NCBI GenBank assembly: GCA_946886245.1
Contig: CAMPIF010000023.1
Location: 1 to 18,929, forward strand
Source: Ectopseudomonas composti
Lineage (GTDB): Bacteria > Pseudomonadota > Gammaproteobacteria > Pseudomonadales > Pseudomonadaceae
Direction: 5' to 3'
Length of the DNA: 18,929 nucleotides
The translations under genes and the position numbers were made by a program. The notes beneath the pieces were generated by a model. The model was given only the letters and a program-made list of their open reading frames with translations. It was not told the origin of the DNA and searched no databases. Below are positions 6,336 through 13,166 of the stretch, one piece after another; position 1 is the stretch's first letter; each line of letters begins with the position of its first letter.

Positions 6336-7748
6336 ATGTCGCCGCTCCAGCGCTGCCTGCTGCCCTTCATGGCCCTGACTCTGATCGCTTGCGAGCAGCA
6401 ACCGCACTTCACTGCGCCCGAACCTGGCGAGGCCCTGTCTGCGGGTGCGGCGACGGTACGCAAGTTCGATCACAACGCCTTCTCCCTGCCCTCGGCCAAC
6501 CTCGCGCCAAGCCGTCGCCTGGATTTTGCAGTGGGCAACAGCTTCTTCCGCAACCCCTGGGTCACGGCGCCAGCCACCACCACCGCTCGCGATGGCCTGG
6601 GCCCGCTGTTCAATACCAATGCCTGCCAGAACTGCCACATCAAGGATGGCCGTGGCCATCCGCCGGGGCCGGATGCGGTCAGTGCCGCCTCCATGTTGGT
6701 GCGCCTTTCGCTGCCGGCCGGCCCCGAGCATGCCGAGTTGCTGATCCGCCAGGGTGTCGTCGCCGAGCCCAGCTACGGCACCCAACTGCAGGACATGGCC
6801 AATCCTGGCGTAGCGCCCGAAGGCAAGGTCCGCGTGACTTACAGCAGCGTGCCCGTGCGTTTTGCCGACGGCACGCGGGTGGAGTTGCGCAAGCCGCAGC
6901 TGGAAATCAGCCAACTCGGCTATGGGGCCATGCATGCCGATACCCTGTTCTCCACGCGTATCGCCCCGCCGATGATCGGCCTCGGCCTGCTCGAAGCCAT
7001 TGCCGAGGCGGATATCCTGGCAGGCGCCGACCCGGACGACGCCGATGGCGACGGTATTTCCGGTCGCCCCAATCGGGTCTGGGACCGTCAGCAGCAGCGC
7101 AGCGTGCTCGGCCGTTTCGGCTGGAAGGCTGGCCAGCCCAATCTCAATCAGCAGAATGCCGATGCCTTCGCCAATGACATGGGCCTGACCAGCTCGCTGA
7201 TCCCTCACGACAACTGCACAGCGGCGCAGGGCGATTGCCTGGCCGCGCCCCATGGCGGTGAACCGGAGGTCAGCGACACCATCCTGGCCAGCGTACTGTT
7301 CTACAGCCGCAACCTGGGTGTGCCGGCGCGGCGTGACGTCGATGCGCCCGAGGTGCTCAAGGGCAAGAGCCTGTTCCATCAGGCCGGCTGCCAGAAATGC
7401 CATACACCCAGCTTCACCACGTCGGCCGATGCGGCGGAGCCGGAACTGGCCAACCAGTTGATCCGTCCTTATACAGACATGCTGCTGCACGACATGGGCG
7501 AGGGATTGGCCGATGGCCGCGATGAATTTCTCGCCAGCGGTCACGAATGGCGCACGGCGCCGTTGTGGGGCATTGGCCTGACGCAAGCGGTCAATGGTCA
7601 CACGCAGTTCCTGCATGACGGCCGTGCGCGCAACCTGCTGGAAGCCATTCTCTGGCACGGTGGCGAGGCCGAAGCGGCCAAGCTGCATGTGCTGAAATTC
7701 GATGCCGACGAGCGAGCAGCGCTGCTCGCCTTCCTGAATTCCCTCTGA
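6336..7748 (+). CDS. Di-heme oxidoreductase-like c-type cytochrome lipoprotein
   Basis: This is a putative thiol/di-heme oxidoreductase family (PF06537) protein, 470 residues, exported and lipid-anchored: MSPLQRCLLPFMALTLIAC ends in a lipobox with Cys19. Two c-type heme motifs are present, CQNCH at 97-101 and CQKCH at 352-356, plus an Asp-rich loop DDADGDGISGR (about 234-244) that could hold calcium and is typical of the family. It should act in the periplasm as an electron-transfer partner. It starts an operon with the imelysin and DUF1513 genes, the same order as the P. aeruginosa PA4371-PA4373 group, which is iron-linked. The ATG at 6336 gives the signal peptide directly, although only a weak GGA precedes it. 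The precise redox reaction is unknown. Confidence 0.88.
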   Translation: MSPLQRCLLPFMALTLIACEQQPHFTAPEPGEALSAGAATVRKFDHNAFSLPSANLAPSRRLDFAVGNSFFRNPWVTAPATTTARDGLGPLFNTNACQNCHIKDGRGHPPGPDAVSAASMLVRLSLPAGPEHAELLIRQGVVAEPSYGTQLQDMANPGVAPEGKVRVTYSSVPVRFADGTRVELRKPQLEISQLGYGAMHADTLFSTRIAPPMIGLGLLEAIAEADILAGADPDDADGDGISGRPNRVWDRQQQRSVLGRFGWKAGQPNLNQQNADAFANDMGLTSSLIPHDNCTAAQGDCLAAPHGGEPEVSDTILASVLFYSRNLGVPARRDVDAPEVLKGKSLFHQAGCQKCHTPSFTTSADAAEPELANQLIRPYTDMLLHDMGEGLADGRDEFLASGHEWRTAPLWGIGLTQAVNGHTQFLHDGRARNLLEAILWHGGEAEAAKLHVLKFDADERAALLAFLNSL

Positions 7749-7758
7749 GGAGCCTGCG

Positions 7759-8820
7759 ATGTTGCATAAAACCCTGATCGCCTCCCTGCTCGGCCTGGCC
7801 CTGGTCGGCTGTGGTCAGCAGGACCCGCAAGCCAAGGTCAGCGCCGCGCTGGCCGATGGCGTCCTGTTACCGGCTTACAGCAGTTGGCAGGAGGCTGATC
7901 GTCAACTGGCGGCGAGTGCCGAAGCCTTCTGCGCAGGCGACACCGATCTGAGCGCCGCGCGCCAGGCCTTTCTCGGCGCGCAGAGCGCCTGGGCCGGCCT
8001 GCAGCCATTGCTGGTCGGACCGCTGGCCGAAGGCAACCGCGCCTGGCAGATCCAGTTCTGGCCGGACAAGAAGAACCTGGTACAGCGCCAGGTCGAAGCC
8101 CTGCTGAAGAACAAGCCGCAGCTGAGCGCGGATGAGCTGTCCGATGCCAGCGTGGTGGTTCAGGGCCTGACCGCCTACGAATACATGCTGTTCGATCCCA
8201 ATCTGGACCTCGCCCAGGCCGCACAGAAAGCGCGCTATTGCCCGCTGCTGCAAGCCATCGGCAAGCACCAGCAGGCTCTGGCGGCGCAGATCGTCGGCGA
8301 ATGGCAGGCCAAGCCCGGCATGGCCGAACAGCTGAAGACCTTCCCCAACGAGCGCTACGCCGACTCCAACGAGGCGATCGCCGAACTGCTGCGCGTACAG
8401 GTCAGCGCCCTGGATGGCCTGAAGAAGAAACTCGGCGCACCGATGGGTCGGCAGAGCAAGGGCATCGCTCAGCCCTACCAGGCCGAGGCCTGGCGCAGTG
8501 CCGGCAGCCTGGCCAACCAAGGCGCCGCACTGGCCAGCGCCGAACTGCTGTGGCACGGCAGCAACCGTGACGGTATTCAGTCGCTGTTGGGCGATGATCA
8601 GGCCGATCTGGCAAAACGTATCGACGCCGCCTACCAGGACACCCGCCAACGCCTGGCCGCACTCGACAGCCCTCTGGGTGAGCTGCTCGTCGACGAAGCC
8701 GGTCGCACTGCCCTGAACGAGCTGTACGACAGCCTCAATCGCCTGCACCGCCTGCAGGAAGGCGAACTGGCCAAGGCGCTCGACGTGCAGATCGGCTTCA
8801 ACGCCCACGACGGGGACTGA
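7759..8820 (+). CDS. Imelysin-family lipoprotein
   Basis: This 353-residue imelysin-like (PF09375) protein is probably a periplasmic lipoprotein: MLHKTLIASLLGLALVGC ends in a lipobox with Cys18. Imelysin proteins (EfeO/IcmP relatives) are associated with iron uptake. Segments that fit are the N-terminal helix AALADGVLLPAYSSW, the 70-100 region, and QGLTAYEYMLF, which aligns with the family GxHxxE site but reads G136-L-T138-A-Y-E141, so the His is replaced by Thr. Metal binding through that motif may therefore be altered or absent. The strong GAGGAG overlaps the stop codon of the di-heme gene, and only 2 bp separate its own stop from the next ATG, so all three genes form one operon. An electron-transfer or iron-handling role with its neighbours is inferred. 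Confidence 0.88.
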   Translation: MLHKTLIASLLGLALVGCGQQDPQAKVSAALADGVLLPAYSSWQEADRQLAASAEAFCAGDTDLSAARQAFLGAQSAWAGLQPLLVGPLAEGNRAWQIQFWPDKKNLVQRQVEALLKNKPQLSADELSDASVVVQGLTAYEYMLFDPNLDLAQAAQKARYCPLLQAIGKHQQALAAQIVGEWQAKPGMAEQLKTFPNERYADSNEAIAELLRVQVSALDGLKKKLGAPMGRQSKGIAQPYQAEAWRSAGSLANQGAALASAELLWHGSNRDGIQSLLGDDQADLAKRIDAAYQDTRQRLAALDSPLGELLVDEAGRTALNELYDSLNRLHRLQEGELAKALDVQIGFNAHDGD

Positions 8821-8822
8821 GC

Positions 8823-9926
8823 ATGCAACGCAGAGCCTTCCTCGGCCTCAGTGCCGCGGCTGCCAGCCTGGCGGCGGCCGGCGCCTTCGGTGGCTGGACG
8901 CTGTTCGGCCCATCGGGCCAGCCGTTGCTTTTGTCGGCCCGTGACGACAGCGACGGCAAACACTACGCCGTCGGCTATCACCTCGACGGCGAGCGCGCCT
9001 TCGCCACGCCGGTGAACGAGCGCTGCCACGATGTGGTGCCGCACCCGAGCTTGCCTGTGGCACTGTTCGTAGGTCGCCGCCCGAGTACCGAAAGCTACCT
9101 GATCGACACCCGCGACGGCCGCCTGCTACAGACGCTCAGCTCGCCGGCCGGGCGCCACTTCAACGGCCATGCGGTGTTCCACAAGGACGGCGAGTGGCTG
9201 TACGCCACCGAGAACGACACCACCGAGCCAGGCCGTGGCGTCATTGGCGTTTATCGCCTGCAAGGTGAGCATCTGCTGCGTGACGGTGAGCACAGCAGCC
9301 ACGGCGTCGGCCCGCACCAGCTGCTGTGGATGCCCGATGGCGAAACCCTGGTGGTGGCCAATGGCGGTATCCGCACTGAAGCGGAAAGCCGCGTGGACAT
9401 GAATCTCGACGCCATGCAGGCCAGCCTGGTGCTGATCAGGCGCGACGGCAGCCTGGTCAGTCAGGAGTATCTGACCGACCAGCGCAACAGCATCCGCCAC
9501 CTGGCCGTGGCCCGTGACGGCACGGTGGTCAGCGGCCAGCAGTACATGGGCGACCTGCATGACCAGGTGCCGCTGCTGGCGATCAAGCGCCCCGGCCAAC
9601 CGTTCCAGCCTTTCGCCCTGGGCGAGACGCAACGCGTGGCCATGAACCAGTACACCGCCAGCGTGGCGATCCACGATGAATTGCGCCTGTTGGCGATGAC
9701 CGCACCGCGCGGCAACCGCTTCTTCATCTGGGACCTGGACAGCGCCCAGGTGCGCCTGGATGTGCCATTGCCGGACTGCGCAGGCGTCGGCGCGGTTGCC
9801 GACGGTTTCGTGGTCACTTCGGGCCAGGGACGCTGCCGCCTGTACGACTGCCGCGGTGAGCGCATCGTCACCAACGCCCTGCAGCTACCTGCCGGCTTGT
9901 GGGACAACCACTTGCGCCTGGCCTGA
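8823..9926 (+). CDS. DUF1513 beta-propeller protein, Tat-exported
   Basis: This 367-residue protein belongs to the DUF1513 (PF07433) family and is probably a seven-bladed propeller of unknown activity. The N-terminus MQRRAFLGLSAAAASLAAAGAFGG has a twin-arginine signal (RRAFL), so it should be exported folded. Conserved segments include HPSLPVALFVGRRP (about 73-87), RHFNGHAVFHKDGEWLYATEND (about 111-132), GPHQLLWMPDGETLVVANGGI (about 163-183), and AGLWDNHLRLA at the C-terminus. It is third in the operon after the di-heme and imelysin genes. Tat export suggests a bound cofactor or metal. The stop codon is five bases from the stop of the convergent lacI-type gene, inside a small hairpin. Confidence 0.88.
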   Translation: MQRRAFLGLSAAAASLAAAGAFGGWTLFGPSGQPLLLSARDDSDGKHYAVGYHLDGERAFATPVNERCHDVVPHPSLPVALFVGRRPSTESYLIDTRDGRLLQTLSSPAGRHFNGHAVFHKDGEWLYATENDTTEPGRGVIGVYRLQGEHLLRDGEHSSHGVGPHQLLWMPDGETLVVANGGIRTEAESRVDMNLDAMQASLVLIRRDGSLVSQEYLTDQRNSIRHLAVARDGTVVSGQQYMGDLHDQVPLLAIKRPGQPFQPFALGETQRVAMNQYTASVAIHDELRLLAMTAPRGNRFFIWDLDSAQVRLDVPLPDCAGVGAVADGFVVTSGQGRCRLYDCRGERIVTNALQLPAGLWDNHLRLA

Positions 9927-9939
9927 CGGGCTCAGGCGC
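9914..9939. terminator. Hairpin formed by the two convergent stop codons
   Basis: GCCTGA (9921-9926, containing the TGA of DUF1513) and TCAGGC (9932-9937, containing the minus-strand stop of the LacI-type gene) are perfect inverted repeats with a CGGGC loop; an alternative 7-bp stem uses GCGCCTG (9914-9920) and CAGGCGC (9933-9939). No T-tract is present on either strand. It may act as a minimal bidirectional 3' end. Confidence 0.4.
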
Positions 9940-10957
9940 TGCCGCGCTCGACCAGTTCGAAGCCGACATCCAGACGCAGTGGCTGGCGTGCCGCCGCCGG
10001 TTCGGCGAAGCGCGCCAGCAGGGCATCGGCAATGGCGCAGCCGATGCGCGGTCCATCCACCCGCACGGTGGACAGCGGCGGATGCGTATGTGCCGCGCTG
10101 GAAAGGTCGCCAAATCCCATCACCGCAAGATCTTCAGAAATGCGCAGGCCACGGCTGAGGGCCTCGGCCATCACACCTTGTGCCACGGTGTCGGAGCTGC
10201 AGACCACCACCTCGCCGGCGGCCCCCTCCTGCAGCAGGCGCGCCAGGCCTTCGCGGCCAACCGCCAGGGTCGCCGGCGCAGGCAGGATCTGAGCCGCCAC
10301 CGGCGCTGCAACGTGCCCCTGCAGCGCGCCGACCAGACTGCGATAACGGCGCAGACCACGCGGGTCATCGATGCCCACCGCCGAAACCCGGCGGTAGCCC
10401 TTGCCGATCAGATAGCGCGCCACCGCCTGGCCCACGGCCTCATGGGAAAAGCCGACCAGCATGTCAACCGGGTGCTCGCACAGATCCCAGGCCTCGACCA
10501 GCGGGATGCCGACCCGCGCCAGGCGCTCACGGCTCGCCTGGGTGTGCTCGGTTCCGGTCAGCACGATGCCGTCCGGGCGACGGCCCAACACCGCCTCGAG
10601 CAAGGCCTCCTCCTTCTCGGGGCGGTAGCCGGTGAGGCCCAGCAAGGTCTGGTAACCGGCAGCCGCGAGGCGGTCAGTCAGCGCCTGCACGGTGTCAGCG
10701 AAAATCGAGTTGGCAATGGTCGGCAGGAAGATCGCCACCAGCCGGCTGCGGCTGGACGCCAGAGAACCTGCCGCGAGATTGGGCACATAGCCGGTCGCCC
10801 GTACCGCCTCCAGTACGCGCTTGCGGGTGGCATCGCTAACCACTTCGGGGCGACCCAGTGCCCGTGATACGGTGATCGGCGACACCCCCGCCACCCTGGC
10901 GACATCGATCAGTGTCGGGGCCGCACTGCTGCGGATGCCAGCAGGTTTCCTGCCCAT
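9932..10957 (-). CDS. LacI-family transcriptional regulator
   Basis: This 341-residue repressor has the LacI helix-turn-helix PTLIDVARVAGVSPITVSRAL at about 14-34 with the hinge helix VPNLAAGSLASSRS (about 58-71), followed by a periplasmic-binding-protein-like effector domain. It most resembles the gluconate-repressor (GntR/PtxS) branch of the family. ATG at 10957 is chosen because GGAGG lies six bases upstream, whereas the longer frame from 11005 includes no such signal. A perfect 16-bp palindrome with a central CG, typical of LacI-family operators, sits directly upstream of that ribosome binding site, suggesting autorepression. It is divergent from the uronate operon and may sense a sugar acid or lactone, but the regulated genes cannot be read from the sequence. 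Confidence 0.9.
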   Translation of the reverse strand: MGRKPAGIRSSAAPTLIDVARVAGVSPITVSRALGRPEVVSDATRKRVLEAVRATGYVPNLAAGSLASSRSRLVAIFLPTIANSIFADTVQALTDRLAAAGYQTLLGLTGYRPEKEEALLEAVLGRRPDGIVLTGTEHTQASRERLARVGIPLVEAWDLCEHPVDMLVGFSHEAVGQAVARYLIGKGYRRVSAVGIDDPRGLRRYRSLVGALQGHVAAPVAAQILPAPATLAVGREGLARLLQEGAAGEVVVCSSDTVAQGVMAEALSRGLRISEDLAVMGFGDLSSAAHTHPPLSTVRVDGPRIGCAIADALLARFAEPAAARQPLRLDVGFELVERGSA

Positions 10958-10968
10958 GTCACGCCTCC

Positions 10969-10984
10969 AGTCACTCGAGTGACT
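10969..10984. promoter_or_regulatory. Perfect CG-centred palindrome, likely LacI-family operator
   Basis: AGTCACTC|GAGTGACT is a perfect 16-bp palindrome with a central CG, the hallmark of LacI-family operators. It directly abuts the GGAGG of the LacI-type gene, so a bound dimer would block transcription or translation start. This fits autoregulation, but the protein-site pairing is inferred. Confidence 0.55.
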
Positions 10985-11014
10985 CAGATGATAGAGACAC
11001 TTCATCTCAGCCGA

Positions 11015-11032
11015 GATACGTTGTCATACAAC
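11015..11032. promoter_or_regulatory. Second operator-like copy upstream of the lacI-type gene
   Basis: GATACGTTGTCATACAAC shares the 10-bp core ATACGTTGTC with the reverse complement of the udh operator, and the match extends to about 13 of 14 bases. It also contains a local GTTGT-CAT-ACAAC inverted repeat. It lies 58-75 bp upstream of the LacI-type gene and about 240 bp upstream of the udh operator, a spacing compatible with looping or with control of the divergent gene. Confidence 0.5.
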
Positions 11033-11237
11033 TTTAGTCCCATAGGATCCGAGAATGCCGACCCTGTACCTGCCTGAGGCTACCGGCGCATCGTTCGATT
11101 ACGCTGCACGAACACCATGAATTACCGTAGTAGAGCCTACCGAGCTGTAGTTTCCCTTACCAATCATGGGTGTTTAACTGGTTTGACCCGCTCGGTGAAA
11201 CGCAGACCGAACACCTCAGTTTCCCTCCACTGTCGCG

Positions 11238-11266
11238 TTGACATTGCCCGGGTTGGTGCTGATAAT
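11238..11266 (+). promoter_or_regulatory. Near-consensus sigma70 promoter of the uronate operon
   Basis: TTGACA (11238-11243) and GATAAT (11261-11266) are separated by exactly 17 bp. The -35 is perfect and the -10 differs by one base from TATAAT, so an unrepressed promoter should be strong. Transcription would start near 11272-11275, at the left end of the inverted repeat, about 60 bp upstream of the udh ATG. Confidence 0.8.
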
Positions 11267-11274
11267 CGCCTCAA

Positions 11275-11294
11275 GTCATACGACAACGTATGAC
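11275..11294. promoter_or_regulatory. Operator-like inverted repeat at the udh transcription start
   Basis: GTCATACG-ACAA-CGTATGAC has perfect 8-bp arms with a 4-bp spacer and starts eight bases after the -10 hexamer, so a bound dimer would block promoter clearance. The size and TATAC/GTATG-like content suit a FadR-type GntR regulator, and one is encoded downstream (17087-17842). Binding is inferred. Confidence 0.7.
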
Positions 11295-11333
11295 AAACCA
11301 ATAACAACAAGCAACAAGAGTCCAGCCCCCGCC

Positions 11334-12161
11334 ATGACCACGATCTCCAGCGAACTGCGCCCCTTCAATCGCCTGCTGCTGACCGGCGCTGCCGGCGGAC
11401 TGGGCAAGGTACTGCGCGAACGTCTGCGCCCCTACGCCACTATCCTGCGTCTGTCCGACATCGGCGAGATGGCCCCGGCTGCCGGCCCCCACGAAGAAGT
11501 GGTGCGCTGCGACCTGGCGGACAAAGCCGCCGTGCATCAACTGATCGAAGGCGTCGACGCCATCCTGCACTTCGGTGGCGTCTCGGTCGAGCGCCCCTTC
11601 GAAGAAATTCTCGGCGCCAACATCTGTGGCGTATTCCATGTCTACGAAGCGGCCCGCCGCCATGGCGTGAAACGCGTGGTGTTCGCCAGTTCCAACCACG
11701 TCATCGGTTTCTACAAGCAGGACGAACACCTCGACGCCAACTGCCTGCGTCGCCCGGATGGCTACTACGGCCTGTCCAAGTCCTACGGTGAGGACATGGC
11801 CAGCTTCTACTTCGATCGCTACGGCATCGAAACCGTCAGCATCCGCATCGGCTCCTCGTTCCCCGAACCCGCCAACCGCCGCATGATGAGCACCTGGCTG
11901 AGCTACGACGACCTTACCCACCTGCTCGAACGCTGCCTCTATACCGAGAACGTCGGCCACACCGTGGTTTACGGCATGTCGGATAACCGCGATGTGTGGT
12001 GGGACAACAGCAAGGCCGCGCACCTGGGCTTCACGCCCAAGGACAGCTCGGAAGTCTTCCGCGACAAGGTGCAAGCGCAGCCCATGCCGGCCGCTGACGA
12101 CCCGGCGCGCATCTACCAGGGTGGGGCCTTCGTTGCCGCCGGCCCGTTCGGCGACGACTGA
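11334..12161 (+). CDS. udh: Uronate dehydrogenase
   Basis: This is an NAD-dependent SDR-type dehydrogenase that oxidises D-galacturonate or D-glucuronate to the corresponding aldarolactone, the first step of oxidative hexuronate catabolism. The 275-residue sequence is nearly superimposable by eye on the characterised P. syringae enzyme. The nucleotide-binding motif TGAAGGLGK is at 17-25, the catalytic Tyr145 and Lys149 are in YYGLSKSYGED, the conserved ASSNHVIGFYK segment is at about 119-128, and the C-terminus ends YQGGAFVAAGPFGDD. ATG at 11334 matches the usual protein start; the longer frame from TTG 11238 runs through the promoter and is rejected. The ribosome binding site is weak (AAGAG). 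It is the first gene of the uronate operon. Confidence 0.96.
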   Translation: MTTISSELRPFNRLLLTGAAGGLGKVLRERLRPYATILRLSDIGEMAPAAGPHEEVVRCDLADKAAVHQLIEGVDAILHFGGVSVERPFEEILGANICGVFHVYEAARRHGVKRVVFASSNHVIGFYKQDEHLDANCLRRPDGYYGLSKSYGEDMASFYFDRYGIETVSIRIGSSFPEPANRRMMSTWLSYDDLTHLLERCLYTENVGHTVVYGMSDNRDVWWDNSKAAHLGFTPKDSSEVFRDKVQAQPMPAADDPARIYQGGAFVAAGPFGDD

Positions 12162-12213
12162 ACAGCACCCCGCGACCGCCCCAAACCATTACAACACGTA
12201 GAGCGCCACAGCC

Positions 12214-13089
12214 ATGACAGCCGAACTGATTGTCGATGCGCGCAACGCCACGGGTGAAAGCCCGGTGTGGAACGCTGCCGAACAGGCTCTTTACTGGGCC
12301 GACATCCCTGCCGCCCGCCTGCACCGCTGGTCCGCGGCCGATGGCCAGACGCAGAGTTGGCAGGCCGACGAGATGCTCGCCTGCATCGCCATGCATCCTG
12401 CCGGCGGCTGGATCGCCGGCATGCAGAGCGGCATCTTCCATCTGCGTCCGCAAGACGATGGCAGCGTACAGGCCGAGCGCCTGGCACAGGTCGAACATGC
12501 CCGCCCGCAGATGCGCTTCAACGACGGTCGCTGCGATCGCCAGGGTCGCTTCTGGGCCGGCACCATGCTGCTGGACATGGCCGCCGGTGCCCGCGTCGGC
12601 GCGCTGTATCGCTACGACGGTCAGTTGCAACAGGTGCTCGACGACTTCATCGTGCCCAATGGCCTGGCCTTCAGCCCCGACGGCCGCATCATGTACCTGT
12701 CTGATTCGCATCCCAGCGTGCAGAGCGTCTGGGCCTTCGACTACGACATCGACAGCGGCACGCCGCACAACCGCCGCCTGTTCATCGACATGACACAGCA
12801 CCCGGGCCGCCCCGATGGCGCGGCGATGGATGTCGACGGCTGCTACTGGATCTGCGGCAACGACGAAGGCCTGGTCCACCGTTTCACCCCCGACGGCCGC
12901 CTGGATCGCTCGCTCGCCGTGCCGGTGAAGAAGCCCGCCATGTGCGCCTTCGGTGGCGCCAATCTGGACACCCTGTACGTGACCTCGATCCGCCCCGGCG
13001 GCGATCTCTCCGAGCAGCCACTGGCAGGTGGTGTATTCGCCCTGCAGGCCGGTGTGCGCGGCATCGAGGAGCCTGCCTTGCAACCCTGA
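12214..13089 (+). CDS. uxuL: SMP-30/gluconolactonase-family hexarolactonase
   Basis: This is a six-bladed beta-propeller lactonase of the SMP-30/gluconolactonase family, expected to open the galactaro- or glucarolactone made by Udh. Its 291 residues place the metal ligands as in regucalcin/SMP-30: Glu15 in GESPVW, Asn149 in IVPNGLAFSPDG, and Asp201 in RPDGAAMD, with Asn103 in RFNDGRCD near the substrate. The SMP-30-type lactonase in Pseudomonas uronate loci has been called UxuL in the literature, to my recollection; the symbol follows that. It sits 52 bp after udh and 77 bp before dctP on the same strand. The ribosome binding site is weak. The exact lactone (1,4 or 1,5; galactaro or glucaro) cannot be told from sequence. 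Confidence 0.87.
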   Translation: MTAELIVDARNATGESPVWNAAEQALYWADIPAARLHRWSAADGQTQSWQADEMLACIAMHPAGGWIAGMQSGIFHLRPQDDGSVQAERLAQVEHARPQMRFNDGRCDRQGRFWAGTMLLDMAAGARVGALYRYDGQLQQVLDDFIVPNGLAFSPDGRIMYLSDSHPSVQSVWAFDYDIDSGTPHNRRLFIDMTQHPGRPDGAAMDVDGCYWICGNDEGLVHRFTPDGRLDRSLAVPVKKPAMCAFGGANLDTLYVTSIRPGGDLSEQPLAGGVFALQAGVRGIEEPALQP

Positions 13090-13166
13090 TCCGATTCACC
13101 CCGGGCCGTTCGCGGCACCGGACTCAAGCTGCTGTAAACCAACAACAACAAGACGGAGTTTTCCGC

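Larger units (their letters stand above)
10958..11333. other. lacI-udh divergent intergenic region
   Basis: This 376-bp non-coding stretch holds the LacI-type palindrome (10969-10984), a near-palindrome ATCTC-AGCC-GAGAT (11004-11017), an operator-like site (11015-11032), about 200 bp in which I see no clear signals, the udh promoter (11238-11266), its operator-like inverted repeat (11275-11294) and the udh leader. It is more AT-rich than the flanking genes. No small ORF with a convincing ribosome binding site is visible. Confidence 0.7.

Noticed and set aside
6330..7688. 452-codon antisense frame over the di-heme gene
   Set aside because: The plus-strand frame has a lipobox and two CxxCH heme motifs; the antisense frame has no family features and is a composition artefact.
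9899..10867. 322-codon plus-strand frame over the LacI-type gene
   Set aside because: The minus-strand frame has an intact HTH and a GGAGG ribosome binding site; this frame is its shadow.
11238..11333. 32-residue N-terminal extension of Udh from TTG 11238
   Set aside because: The TTG is the -35 hexamer itself, and the extension runs through the promoter and operator; characterised Udh starts at the position of ATG 11334.
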